Below, one piece after another: positions 27,262-36,421 of a DNA stretch of 47,113 nucleotides (positions are counted from its first letter, which is position 1; each line of letters begins with the position of its first letter). A model generated the notes under the pieces. The model saw nothing but the letters and a program-made list of their open reading frames with translations. It was not told the DNA's origin and did no database searches. The position numbers were made by a program, and so were the translations under genes. The DNA lies in contig NZ_AFWE01000068.1 in the NCBI RefSeq assembly GCF_000222585.1, forward strand, positions 1 through 47,113. The letters run 5' to 3'. This stretch comes from Vibrio scophthalmi LMG 19158. Its GTDB lineage: Bacteria > Pseudomonadota > Gammaproteobacteria > Enterobacterales > Vibrionaceae.

Positions 27262-28359
27262 TCAGTGTTGAGTGGTTGCAGAAGATGCAGTTTCACGTTT
27301 TGGTTGAATAAGCTCAGAAGCCAGTAACGCCAGCGCTATCCAAAGTCCAAACATACCGACAATGCCCAGTAAACCATTGCTGCCGAGTGGTAATTCATAA
27401 GGGTAAGGCCCCATGTCATAACGAGCGATAGTTTGCACCTCCATCATGGTGATCCAGCGAACCGCCCACGTCGCCGCAAGGGCAACAGCAGAAAAAAGCA
27501 ATGTGCGCAGCAAACTATCGCTTACATCACGAAACGCAAATCGTGCCAATAACCCACTCATCAACAACAACGTTGCTATGAGCGCTATATACTTTAGCCA
27601 CTCTGGTTGTGTGAAAAGTGAAAATGAAGTGTTGTTTGATGCCCAAATCAGCAGTAGCAATAGCCCCAATATCCCGCTCATCATGGTGGTTTGTTTTAGC
27701 AAACGGGTGTCGCCCATTGTCAACGTTTTGGTTTTTGATGGGATCAGAAGCCAAATCACTAGAGCAAAACCCACCGCGCCAATAAAAGCGGTCACAAACC
27801 AAAGCAAAGGCGACGCGGGTTGGTGCCACAGTGAGCGTGATTTCACCACCGCGATCTCAGCTCCGGTGTACAGCGCAATACTCAAACCGGAGATCACGGT
27901 AATGACGGCCATCGACACCATCAATTGGCGACTGGTTTGCCATTGACCAAGTGACAATTTAGACAGTAGTGGGAGCACTTTACCCGATTGATTGGCGAGG
28001 TTGATTAAGTCGTTACGCAGATACAACCACGCTGTCGCCACAGCTAAAGCGGAAAAGATCGGAAGGAAGATAGCGCCTAAAGACATCCACGACCAAGAAG
28101 AGAGATACGGGTAAAAATGCCAAGCACGCCCCGGTTGATGCAGATCCCCCGTTAACGCAAGTGGCCCAACAATCGCACCAATGGCTAGGGTTAACACCAA
28201 CGCTGCGCGCAGTCGATGGCTGGTATGAGATTCAAACAATAAGGCGATTAAAAATAGAATGGCCGCAGCATAAGCCGAACCGATGTAGAAAAAATACTGT
28301 ACCGCCCACGGTAGCCAAGCAATGGCCTGAGGTTGAACTAAGACTTCGGTAATGTTCAT
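27262..28359 (-). CDS. ttrC: tetrathionate reductase membrane anchor subunit (NrfD-like)
   Basis: 365 aa with about nine predicted membrane segments, for example AVQYFFYIGSAYAAAILFLI near the N-terminus and LLGIVGMFGLWIALALLAS near the C-terminus. It is an NrfD/TtrC-type quinol oxidase subunit that anchors TtrA and TtrB to the periplasmic face and passes electrons from menaquinol. It overlaps the ttrB stop by 4 nt. No cofactor motif is expected. Confidence 0.9.
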   Translation of the reverse strand: MNITEVLVQPQAIAWLPWAVQYFFYIGSAYAAAILFLIALLFESHTSHRLRAALVLTLAIGAIVGPLALTGDLHQPGRAWHFYPYLSSWSWMSLGAIFLPIFSALAVATAWLYLRNDLINLANQSGKVLPLLSKLSLGQWQTSRQLMVSMAVITVISGLSIALYTGAEIAVVKSRSLWHQPASPLLWFVTAFIGAVGFALVIWLLIPSKTKTLTMGDTRLLKQTTMMSGILGLLLLLIWASNNTSFSLFTQPEWLKYIALIATLLLMSGLLARFAFRDVSDSLLRTLLFSAVALAATWAVRWITMMEVQTIARYDMGPYPYELPLGSNGLLGIVGMFGLWIALALLASELIQPKRETASSATTQH

Positions 28360-29123
28360 GCGCGCGCTCCTTGCGGATCATAAATCGCAGGCTGACCTTC
28401 GATGTGTTGGGTAAAACGTTCATTCATACCAATGTAGAACACATGGGGTTTGGTCTCTTCATTGGGCTTAAGCACTTTGAGATCGTCACGATGCTCATTC
28501 ATCAAACGACTCACTGTACTACGAGGATCATTGATGTCGCCAATCACGCGCGCGCCACCTACGCAGGTTTCCACACAAGCAGGCAACAAGCCATTTTCAA
28601 GACGGTGAGCACAGAAAGTGCATTTGTCGGCGGTCAACGTTTCTTCATTAATAAACCGTACATCGTATGGACAAGCTTGTACGCAGTAAGCACAAGCCAC
28701 ACAGCGGCTGTTATCCACCATTACAATACCATCTTCACGTTGGTAAGTGGCTTGCACCGGACAGACAGCAACACAAGGCGGATTGTCACAATGGTTACAT
28801 AGACGCGGCAGCATAAAAGACTTCACGTCCTCAGTGATAGATGAGCCATCATCGAGCGTGACTTCATACTGTTTCACTGTGGTACGGAACTGACCAATCG
28901 GCGCTTGGTTTTCAATACTGCAACCCACAGTACATGCCTGGCAGCCAACACATTTACGTAGATCCACCACCATCGCATAGCGCTTACCCACGTGACCTTT
29001 TCTGTCTGGCTCATTGTTATTTCTGATCACCGTACCTGCGGTTGCGGTACCTATCCCTGCGATTGGAATAAGTGCCGCGCCTGCCGTTACCGCACTGAGA
29101 AAACGACGTTTACTGGAATCCAT
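28356..29123 (-). CDS. ttrB: tetrathionate reductase iron-sulfur subunit
   Basis: 255 aa. A twin-arginine signal (SKRRFLSAVTAG) is followed by four cysteine clusters that would hold four [4Fe-4S] centres: CVGCQACTVGC, CNHCDNPPCVAVC, CVACAYCVQAC and CTFCAHRLENG...CVETC. It carries electrons from TtrC to TtrA. It is first in the operon, with a strong ribosome binding site (AGGTGAGG). The promoter region is shared with ttrS and contains FNR-like and palindromic sites. Confidence 0.92.
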   Translation of the reverse strand: MDSSKRRFLSAVTAGAALIPIAGIGTATAGTVIRNNNEPDRKGHVGKRYAMVVDLRKCVGCQACTVGCSIENQAPIGQFRTTVKQYEVTLDDGSSITEDVKSFMLPRLCNHCDNPPCVAVCPVQATYQREDGIVMVDNSRCVACAYCVQACPYDVRFINEETLTADKCTFCAHRLENGLLPACVETCVGGARVIGDINDPRSTVSRLMNEHRDDLKVLKPNEETKPHVFYIGMNERFTQHIEGQPAIYDPQGARA

Positions 29124-29189
29124 ACCTCACCTGCTAAGACTGAATAAAGCTTGCTGGTATTTTCTTCTCTTCCTTCTATTTGCTGATAT

Positions 29190-29203
29190 TGTGGATTTCC
29201 ACA
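29190..29203. promoter_or_regulatory. perfect inverted repeat, candidate TtrR site
   Basis: TGTGGA-TT-TCCACA sits in the ttrB-ttrS intergenic region, 67 bp upstream of ttrB. The arms are perfect. The 2-bp centre rules out a normal CRP site, which needs 6 bp between TGTGA halves. TtrR activates ttrBCA, so this is a reasonable candidate for its binding site; no direct evidence. Confidence 0.45.
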
Positions 29204-29217
29204 TACCGACATCAATG

Positions 29218-29231
29218 TTGATCTAAAACAA
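29218..29231. promoter_or_regulatory. FNR-like site in the ttr promoter region
   Basis: TTGATCTAAAACAA matches the FNR consensus TTGAT-N4-ATCAA at 9 of 10 defined bases. Tetrathionate reductase expression is known to need anaerobiosis through FNR in Salmonella. It lies 94 bp upstream of ttrB, rather far for a class II site, and 64 bp upstream of ttrS. Confidence 0.5.
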
Positions 29232-29294
29232 ATATAGAATCCCTAATGTTGCTGTTATTCTGCTATTCCAAATAACAGGATAAAGAAGCTATTC

Positions 29295-31160
29295 ATGAAG
29301 ACAAAAATCGTAAACTTCGTTCGGTTGTGGATTGCGTTTGTCTTTCTTACCTCTGGCATTGCTTACGCACAGACGCAAAAGAATGCATTAGATTCACACA
29401 CGGAACTCAAACCACAAATCGATGTGGGTGTGTTGGCGACGCGTGGCCATTTGTATGCTTATCAACGTTGGCAACCCACCATCGACTGGCTGAATCAACA
29501 AATCCCTCAAGTGAACTTAGTTCTCCACCCTCTTGATTTAGATGGCATGACGCAAGCGGTTGAACAGAAAAGCATGGATTTTGTTCTGACTAACCCCGGG
29601 CAGGCTGTGCGTTTAGGCCGTCAATACGCCCTTTCTTGGGTGGCAACACTCACCAGTCAAGCACCTGAATATTCTAATTATGGGATTGGTTCCTCTTTAA
29701 TCGTTCGTGCCGACTCTCCCTACTTAACACTTGACGATGTGGCAGGCTTACCCATTGCCGCGGTATCTGAGAACGCTTTTGGTGGCTACCTCACGTTGCG
29801 CTACCAAGTAATAGAGCAAGGGCTTAATCCTAACGATTTCTTTTCTGATGTGCGTTATCTCGGTTTTCCTATCGACGCCAGTCTCTATCAACTGCGTGAC
29901 CACAATATCGAGGCGGCAGTGGTACCTGCATGCCTTAAAGAGCACATGGAAAATGAAGGCTTGTTAGACAAAGGGCAATTACGTGTTCTCAGCCCTATCC
30001 ATTTACCTCAAACAGAGTGCGTGGTGTCCACCCCGCTCTACCCCAATTGGTCATTGGCAAAAACTGAACGGGGCTCTTCTCAACTGGCCAAGCAAATTAG
30101 CCGCGCACTGCTGGCGATGCCCGAGAGTAGCCCGGCAGCGATTGCCGCTAGAGCATCGGGATGGACATCCCCTGTTAGCTTGCTGTCGATTGATAAGCTC
30201 TATCAAGCCATGGATTTGCATCCACTCCAACAACCATGGTGGAAAGAAGCACTGCGTTGGCTGCGAACTCATCAGGAGTGGGCATGGGCACTGTTCTTAT
30301 TTGTCATAGTATTGAATATTTACCATTTCTGGTTGGAATATCGATTCAGTAAAAGCAAACACGCTTTAGAGAAAACCTTGCAGCGACTAAAAGAAAAAAG
30401 CGAGATGCTAGAGCACTCGCAACGCGTCGCGATTGTGGGAGAGTTGGGCAGCAGTTTGGCTCACGAGCTCAACCAACCACTGGCAGCGATTCGCAACTAC
30501 AGTGAAGGTGGACTTTTACGTATGGCGAAAAATCGCCCCTATGAAGACATCGTACCGGTATTGGAAAAAATACAGCAGCAAGTTGAGCGCGCTGATGCGA
30601 TTGTGTCTCGCCTACGCACCTTGATTAAAAAACGCAGTGTCGCAATAACAAACTTTAACTTAGAAGCGCTGATTTCAGATACTCTGGAGTTAATGCACTT
30701 CCGCCTGCAAAAACAAACGATTGAAGTTGTGCGCAGCACCGAAGGCCGTAGCCGACCTATCGAAGCGGATATTGTTGGCTTACAACAAGCCTTGGTTAAT
30801 GTTATGAGCAACGCCATTGATGCCTGCGTGACACAGGCAGAACAGCATCCCGCACCTTATTCAGGTAAGATTGCGATACATACAGATTTTCAAGCGCAGA
30901 ACGTATTTATTCGCATCATCGATAATGGCACAGGTTTACAACAACCCAACCCAACCGAAGCCTTTGTTAGCTCAAAACAGGAAGGACTGGGGTTAGGTTT
31001 ATCGATTTGCCGAGATGTATTGGAAATGCATGGCGGAGAATTCGAAATACAATCTGTTGAACCACATGGTTGTATCGTTGAGCTGACCTTGCCCTATCAG
31101 GCAGTCAAATCGTTAGCCAAAAGCGCCGCTGCGCCAAAAGAAAGCATCAAGGACAGATAG
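29295..31160 (+). CDS. ttrS: tetrathionate sensor histidine kinase
   Basis: 621 aa. An N-terminal signal peptide (cleavage likely after AYA at about 23-25) precedes a periplasmic PhnD-like binding domain of about 280 residues (IDVGVLATRGHLYAYQRWQP). One membrane segment lies at about 329-349 (WAWALFLFVIVLNIYHFWLE), then a helical linker. The H-box SLAHELNQPLAAIRNYSEGG has the phospho-accepting His at 390. The N box and G boxes are present (NVMSNAIDAC, DNGTGL, GLGLGLSICRDV). It senses tetrathionate in the periplasm and phosphorylates TtrR. The ttrR start follows its stop immediately. Confidence 0.92.
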   Translation: MKTKIVNFVRLWIAFVFLTSGIAYAQTQKNALDSHTELKPQIDVGVLATRGHLYAYQRWQPTIDWLNQQIPQVNLVLHPLDLDGMTQAVEQKSMDFVLTNPGQAVRLGRQYALSWVATLTSQAPEYSNYGIGSSLIVRADSPYLTLDDVAGLPIAAVSENAFGGYLTLRYQVIEQGLNPNDFFSDVRYLGFPIDASLYQLRDHNIEAAVVPACLKEHMENEGLLDKGQLRVLSPIHLPQTECVVSTPLYPNWSLAKTERGSSQLAKQISRALLAMPESSPAAIAARASGWTSPVSLLSIDKLYQAMDLHPLQQPWWKEALRWLRTHQEWAWALFLFVIVLNIYHFWLEYRFSKSKHALEKTLQRLKEKSEMLEHSQRVAIVGELGSSLAHELNQPLAAIRNYSEGGLLRMAKNRPYEDIVPVLEKIQQQVERADAIVSRLRTLIKKRSVAITNFNLEALISDTLELMHFRLQKQTIEVVRSTEGRSRPIEADIVGLQQALVNVMSNAIDACVTQAEQHPAPYSGKIAIHTDFQAQNVFIRIIDNGTGLQQPNPTEAFVSSKQEGLGLGLSICRDVLEMHGGEFEIQSVEPHGCIVELTLPYQAVKSLAKSAAAPKESIKDR

Positions 31161-31766
31161 ATGAGTGACAAGCAATTACCGGTGTACGTCGTTGACGACG
31201 ACGAATCAGTACGAGATTCATTGGCATTTATGCTGGAGGAATATGATTTTTGCGTCACTGCATTTTCTGATGGTCAGGCGTTTCTCGATGGTGTCGAGAT
31301 TGAGCAAGCGGGTTGTGTGATCCTCGATAGCAGAATGCCCAATTTACGAGGCCAACAAGTGCATCAAATTCTTAATGAAGCTTGTAGCCCACTGGCGGTC
31401 ATTTACCTCACTGGACATGGTGATGTGCCAATGGCTGTTGATGCAATGCAAGCTGGCGCGGTTAACTTTTTCCAAAAACCAGTAAAAGGGGGCGAGTTAG
31501 CACAAGCTATCTTGAAAGGACAAAGAGAGTCTGCCGCCAACTTAGACATCGCATTAGCGAAGAAAGCATATGAGTCACTCACCACCAGAGAAAAAGATAT
31601 TCTGCACTTGATCATTGTAGGAAAACGCAATATTCGCATCGCCGATGAACTGTGTATCGCCATGCGCACCGTAGAGGTTCACCGAGCGAATTTACTGAAA
31701 AAATTCTCTGCCAAAACTGTAGCTGAACTCGCTTACACCTATGGGAAGATTGTACAGTCTAAATGA
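31161..31766 (+). CDS. ttrR: tetrathionate response regulator
   Basis: 201 aa FixJ-like response regulator. The receiver domain has the acidic pocket VDDDE, phospho-acceptor Asp 56 in VILDSRMPN, and Lys in FFQKPV. A LuxR-type helix-turn-helix follows (LTTREKDILHLIIVGKRN, then ADELCIAMRTVEVHRANLLK). It should activate ttrBCA when phosphorylated by TtrS. Its start codon directly follows the ttrS stop. Confidence 0.93.
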   Translation: MSDKQLPVYVVDDDESVRDSLAFMLEEYDFCVTAFSDGQAFLDGVEIEQAGCVILDSRMPNLRGQQVHQILNEACSPLAVIYLTGHGDVPMAVDAMQAGAVNFFQKPVKGGELAQAILKGQRESAANLDIALAKKAYESLTTREKDILHLIIVGKRNIRIADELCIAMRTVEVHRANLLKKFSAKTVAELAYTYGKIVQSK

Positions 31767-31971
31767 GGCGCTAGTGCTTTGTTGACTTTAGACATAAAAG
31801 CCCTTCCAAACTAGTGCCCATAACAATATATCACCATTAAATTCAACACATTATCATAAGCGTATGAATTAAGGTTACGCATAAATATGCTACTTGAAAT
31901 TGGCTAAAGTCACACACCATAGATTTTCATTAGAGGCCAAAACATTACTAGTATGGTGAAGCTAACAACGA

Positions 31972-32082
31972 CTAATTTTTTTCTTTTTTATAACCAAATG
32001 GATCTTTACTCAAACAGAAGTTGCATGTGCATAATTCCCGTGAGATCAATTCGCCACAACTTTTACATACTTTTCGTTTCAT
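31972..32082 (-). CDS. 36-aa cysteine-rich zinc-ribbon-like small ORF
   Basis: ATG at 32082-32080 to TAG at 31974-31972. It encodes six cysteines in MKRKVCKSCGELISRELCTC, then NFCLSKDPFGYKKEKN. The CxxC and CxCxxC pairs are spaced like a rubredoxin- or zinc-ribbon-type knuckle, and the flanks are basic. It starts 33 bp after the ygjH stop on the same strand, so it may share that transcript. The ribosome binding site is weak. The unusual density of paired Cys argues for real coding, but the size leaves doubt. The remaining 205 bases back to ttrR show no gene. Confidence 0.5.
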   Translation of the reverse strand: MKRKVCKSCGELISRELCTCNFCLSKDPFGYKKEKN

Positions 32083-32114
32083 TGTTCACAATCGCCATTC
32101 TCAATAAACTCAAA

Positions 32115-32447
<333 letters not shown>

Positions 32448-32506
32448 TTATCACTTCCTATATTGATTGATTTCTATTCATAAATAATTTACTAAAATTA
32501 AGTAAA

Positions 32507-32522
32507 GTGTAAATGTTTACAC
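32507..32522. promoter_or_regulatory. GalR-type operator upstream of galR
   Basis: GTGTAAATGTTTACAC is a near-perfect 16-bp palindrome fitting the GalR/GalS consensus GTGNAANCGNTTNCAC except for T in place of the central C. It lies 122 bp before the galR start and 60 bp before ygjH, implying autoregulation. The half-site TTTACTAA at 32488-32495 resembles the ebg operator family. Confidence 0.75.
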
Positions 32523-32643
32523 TAGCACTAAGTCCAATAATTACAAGCGGTAAAGATCTCAATAATGGAAGTAAAATAAGAGTTTCATTGCCTTGCTCTC
32601 ATTGTCGGTGTTAAATAAGCACAGTAATCAAATGAGGTTAAAA

Positions 32644-33642
32644 ATGGCGACAATCAAAGATGTAGCAGAGGAAGCTGGTGTTTCTGTTGCAACCGTATCT
32701 CGAGTGATCAACAAATCCCCTAAGGCGAGTGCTAGTTCTATTGAATCTGTAACTAAAGCGATGTCTAAGCTTGGCTACCGTCCAAATGCCAATGCTCGCG
32801 CCCTGGTAAGCCAAAGCACCAATACCATTGGCGTACTCGTGGGTGATATTTCGGATCCTTTCTTTGGCACGCTCGTTAAATCGGTCGACAACATTGCAAG
32901 AGAAAACGGCAAACACATCTTAGTGAGCAATGGCTCTCATGACCGTGAAGAAGAGAAGCAAGCCATTGAACTTTTGATCAATAACCGCTGCGATTCACTT
33001 GTGATTCACTCAAAAGGTCTAACCGATGAAGAGCTGATCGGCTACGCCAAAGAAGTGAAAGGCTTGGTACTGATCAACCGCTATATCGAAGAGATTGCTG
33101 AACGTTGCATCTTCCTTGATAACAAGAAAGGCGCCTTCCTCGCGACTGAATATTTGGTTCGTCACGGTCATAAAAACATTGCCTGTATAGCCTCATCTTC
33201 AAGCATTGAAGATGCAAATGAACGTGTTGAGGGCTACCAAGCTGCTCTGAAAGAGTATGGCATTAAGCTATCTGAAAGCTATATTGAACACGCCCAGCCA
33301 ACCAGTGATGGTGGCGAATATGCAATGACCAACCTGCTGACCAAATCCCTACCGATCACAGGTATTGTGGCCTACAACGACTACATGGCGGCGGGTGCCT
33401 TGTCGGTACTCGACGAGAACGGTATTCAAGCACCAGATAACATGTCGATCATCGGATTCGATGATGGCTTAATTGCCCGCTATGTTCACCCGAAACTGAC
33501 TACGATTCGTTACCCAATTCAAATGATGGCTGAGAAAGCAACACGACTAGCCTTGAACCTAGCCAAAGGTGAATACACTTCGGCAGAACCAATGATGTTC
33601 TCTCCGACTTTGGTGCGCCGTAATTCGGTTGAAAAAATCTAA
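32644..33642 (+). CDS. galR: LacI-family galactose operon repressor
   Basis: 332 aa from the ATG at 32644, chosen because MATIKDVAEEAGVSVATVSR is the standard LacI-family N-terminus and GAGG lies 8 nt upstream. An in-frame ATG at 32593 would add 17 odd residues. Helix-turn-helix is at about 4-25, then a hinge (RPNANARALVSQ) and a periplasmic-binding-protein-like sugar domain. GalR-type boxes lie before this gene and before galE, so it likely represses both and is induced by galactose. It is followed by a bidirectional terminator shared with galM. Confidence 0.85.
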   Translation: MATIKDVAEEAGVSVATVSRVINKSPKASASSIESVTKAMSKLGYRPNANARALVSQSTNTIGVLVGDISDPFFGTLVKSVDNIARENGKHILVSNGSHDREEEKQAIELLINNRCDSLVIHSKGLTDEELIGYAKEVKGLVLINRYIEEIAERCIFLDNKKGAFLATEYLVRHGHKNIACIASSSSIEDANERVEGYQAALKEYGIKLSESYIEHAQPTSDGGEYAMTNLLTKSLPITGIVAYNDYMAAGALSVLDENGIQAPDNMSIIGFDDGLIARYVHPKLTTIRYPIQMMAEKATRLALNLAKGEYTSAEPMMFSPTLVRRNSVEKI

Positions 33643-33673
33643 GTTCTGGTCTCTGACCAAATAGCAAACAAAA

Positions 33674-33707
33674 AAAGCCCTAACAGAATCGCTTCTGTTA
33701 GGGCTTT
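33674..33707. terminator. bidirectional terminator between galR and galM
   Basis: A 15-bp perfect stem (33674-33688 with 33693-33707) with loop TCGC. A-run before and TTTCTT after the stem serve the convergent galR and galM transcripts. Confidence 0.9.
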
Positions 33708-33733
33708 CTTACCTTACTCAGATCCTCACAATC

Positions 33734-33764
33734 GCGCTTAATAAACCGCACTCTTATTAAGCGC
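33734..33764. repeat. perfect 11-bp stem-loop downstream of galM
   Basis: GCGCTTAATAA (33734-33744) and TTATTAAGCGC (33754-33764) pair around a 9-nt loop. No T-run on either side. It may stabilise the 3' end of the galM message or be a partial terminator. Confidence 0.5.
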
Positions 33765-33858
33765 CACTTTTGCTCATCCCCCAAGAACAACGCGATAATT
33801 CACATCGTTCTATTCACAAGCAAAAGACGTTGGCGTAACCGCTTTGAGCTTGAGTGTA

Positions 33859-34938
33859 CTAGTTTGAAGAATCCCCCGAAAATTCAAACTGGTAGCAGGT
33901 ACTGTAGTTATATTCTTGTTCAGGCTTGAGAATACAACTGTCCTGCTTCCACTCTGGGTGGTTAGGAGAGTCAGGTAAGAACTGGGTTTCTAATGCCAAA
34001 CCTGCGTAATCTTCATAGTTGCCACCACTTCGGTTTGGTGTACTACCAAGCCAGTTTCCGATGTATAGCTGCATCGCCGGTTTGGTCGAAAATACTTTTA
34101 AGGTAACTAGCGCATCTGGCGAGGTCACTGTCGCGGCACATTGGGTGCCTTTACAGCCGTCAGCCAATAAGAAAGAGTGGTCGTAACCCTTGGCTGATTT
34201 CTGCTGTTCATCACCTAAGAAACGCTCTGAGATCATCATAGGTTGATTGAAGTCAAAGCTGGTCGATTTCACCGATTTAAGGTTACCTAACGGGATACCT
34301 ACCGAATTGGTCGGTAAGAACTGAGATGCGTTGATACTTACAATGTGAGACAAGCAGTCGTGCCCTGCTTCCGCACCAAGTAGATTGAAATACGCATGAT
34401 TCGTTAGATTGACCACGGTAGGCTTGTCTGTGGATGCAGAATAATTAATAGAAACTCGATTATCTTCGGTGATGTCATAACGCACCGACACATTCAAATT
34501 ACCCGGAAAACCTTGATCGCCATCCGCTGAGACCAAACTAAACACAACCGATGTTTCAGTCTGCTCAGTAATATTCCAACGACGTTTATCAAAACCATTC
34601 GGACCACCATGTAAGGTGTTCCCTGCTTGGTTGGTTTCCAGCTTATAAGTCTTGCCATCAATCTTGAAACGACCATTGGCAATGCGGTTAGCATAACGAC
34701 CAACTGTCGCCCCCATATAACTGGCTTGCTTCTCGAAGTTATCCATTGAATTAACACCCAATAGCACTTCTCGTCGGTTTCCTTTTACTAGCAAGATACA
34801 GCTCAACCACGTTGCGCCAATATCCATGAATGTCACTTCCATGCCGTGTGCATTCGACAGTGTGACAAGCTGAGCAGGTTGGCCATCATAGGCTGCAGTT
34901 TCTGTCATGAGTTGATGCAGGTTCTGCGCTTGTGTCAT
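33859..34938 (-). CDS. galM: aldose 1-epimerase (mutarotase)
   Basis: 359 aa. The family motifs are GNTLHGGPNGFDKRRW, NLTNHAYFNLLG with the catalytic His, and GLALETQFLPDSPNHP with the catalytic Glu. It interconverts alpha- and beta-galactose, supplying the alpha form to GalK. It is the last gene of the galETKM series, 105 bp after galK, and is terminated by the bidirectional hairpin. Cytoplasmic, normal length. Confidence 0.94.
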   Translation of the reverse strand: MTQAQNLHQLMTETAAYDGQPAQLVTLSNAHGMEVTFMDIGATWLSCILLVKGNRREVLLGVNSMDNFEKQASYMGATVGRYANRIANGRFKIDGKTYKLETNQAGNTLHGGPNGFDKRRWNITEQTETSVVFSLVSADGDQGFPGNLNVSVRYDITEDNRVSINYSASTDKPTVVNLTNHAYFNLLGAEAGHDCLSHIVSINASQFLPTNSVGIPLGNLKSVKSTSFDFNQPMMISERFLGDEQQKSAKGYDHSFLLADGCKGTQCAATVTSPDALVTLKVFSTKPAMQLYIGNWLGSTPNRSGGNYEDYAGLALETQFLPDSPNHPEWKQDSCILKPEQEYNYSTCYQFEFSGDSSN

Positions 34939-35043
34939 TCTAAATTCCTTCTACTGCCAGTAATAAAGCCCCTACTTTAAGGTAAAGGCATTAGCATTTG
35001 GCCTACAATGATCTTTTTGTCTGATAAGCCTTTTGTCTGTAGG

Positions 35044-36204
35044 TTAGATTACTTCAACTAGACCAGCGCCGTTTTTCGCTTGGCACACATAAATGGATTC
35101 TTTTAGTCCGGTCGCGGCTTGGTATTTTTGTTCTACTGTTGTTTTAATTTCATCAACTAAAGTTGGAGGAACCAACGCCACGATACATCCACCAAAGCCA
35201 CCGCCCGTCATGCGTACGCCACCTTGGTCTCCAATCACTTCTTTAACCATATCCACTAGCGTATCGATCTCTTTGACTGTGATTTCAAAATCATCACGCA
35301 TTGATGCATGTGATTCCGCCATCAACTCACCCATGCGTTTCATGTCATGAGTACGCAGAGCTTGAGCCGCTTCAACGGTACGATCATTTTCGGTAATCAC
35401 GTGGCGAGCACGCTTAGCTACCATCCCATCCAACTCAGACTCTTTCGCTTTGAACTGCTCAATCGTTACATCACGAAGTGCAGGAACACCGAACAAGCGA
35501 GCCGCTTCTTCACACTGCTCACGGCGCGTGTTGTATTCACTGTCGACCAAACCACGTTTCTTGTTTGAATTGATGATCACCACCGCCATATCTTCAGGCA
35601 TTGAAACCGCTTGAGTTTCTAGGCTACGGCAATCCAAAAGCATCGCGTTATTCGCTTGACCTTCCGCCGAGATCATTTGATCCATAATGCCGCAGTTACA
35701 GCCAACGAACTCGTTTTCGGCTTGCTGACCATTAAGCGCTACTTCGGCTTGGCTGATCTCTAGGTTGTAAAGCACCTTGAATGTTTGACCAATCACCACT
35801 TCCAGTGCCGCAGAAGAACTTAAACCTGCGCCTTGAGGTACGTTACCCGTTACAGAGATGTCTGCACCTGTAAATTCAAAGCCGCGACCTTTTAAGCACT
35901 TCACCACACCACGAATGTAGTTCGCCCACATTTTATCTTGTTGGAATGTGATCTCTTGAGTTAAATCGAACTCATCGACTGCATTACCGTAGTCCACTGA
36001 TACTACACGTACCATGTTGTCGTCACGCTTAGCCGCTGCGACTACGGTTTGGTAGTTAATGGCACACGGTAGGACAAAACCGTCGTTGTAGTCAGTGTGT
36101 TCACCGATCAGGTTCACACGACCTGGTGCTTGGATAATATGAGTCGCTTGGTAACCAAGGACTTGCTCAAAAGATACTTTCACGTTTTGGGTTAGGTCAG
36201 ACAT
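35044..36204 (-). CDS. galK: galactokinase
   Basis: 386 aa GHMP kinase. [17 protein letters not shown] is the galactose-binding signature. [17 protein letters not shown] is the ATP-binding GHMP motif. [15 protein letters not shown] is the third motif. It phosphorylates alpha-D-galactose at C1. It lies 217 bp after galT, with one of the palindromic intergenic repeats in between. Confidence 0.96.
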   Translation of the reverse strand: MSDLTQNVKVSFEQVLGYQATHIIQAPGRVNLIGEHTDYNDGFVLPCAINYQTVVAAAKRDDNMVRVVSVDYGNAVDEFDLTQEITFQQDKMWANYIRGVVKCLKGRGFEFTGADISVTGNVPQGAGLSSSAALEVVIGQTFKVLYNLEISQAEVALNGQQAENEFVGCNCGIMDQMISAEGQANNAMLLDCRSLETQAVSMPEDMAVVIINSNKKRGLVDSEYNTRREQCEEAARLFGVPALRDVTIEQFKAKESELDGMVAKRARHVITENDRTVEAAQALRTHDMKRMGELMAESHASMRDDFEITVKEIDTLVDMVKEVIGDQGGVRMTGGGFGGCIVALVPPTLVDEIKTTVEQKYQAATGLKESIYVCQAKNGAGLVEVI

Positions 36205-36275
36205 AAGTAAACTCTCTGGTTAAACTCTATATTCAATTGGTTATGGCCCCTTTATGGCACCACTTTAATTCTTTC

Positions 36276-36396
36276 AGATTCCCTATCTCGTTCATCTCTC
36301 ACGGTAGGAAATGACAACATGGCTGCTAAGCTTCTGAGGTTCAGAGCTTCTCATCTGCCGTCATTCCATAATCGAGGGACGAGATATCAGGAATCT
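36276..36396. repeat. long imperfect palindromic repeat, copy 1 (galT-galK gap)
   Basis: About 121 bp. The outer arms AGATTCCCTATCTCG and CGAGATATCAGGAATCT are inverted, and inner segments GGAAATGAC and GTCATTCC also pair, so the element can fold into a stem of about 40 bp. A second copy lies between galE and galT. The layout is MITE-like or REP-like, and no coding potential is seen. The element would be transcribed within the gal message. Confidence 0.75.
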
Positions 36397-36421
36397 CGCT
36401 TGTTACCTAAGAAGCTTCGCA

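Noticed and set aside
27446-27946. 166-codon plus-strand open frame opposite ttrC
   Set aside because: A shadow of the membrane subunit gene; the product has no recognisable domain and no plausible start region.
29190-29203. CRP site in the ttr promoter region
   Set aside because: The TGTGG and CCACA halves are separated by 4 bp, not the 6 bp between TGTGA and TCACA required for CRP.
32593-32643. Upstream ATG as the galR start (17 extra residues)
   Set aside because: The ATG at 32644 has GAGG at the right distance and gives the canonical LacI-family N-terminus; the extension overlaps promoter DNA.
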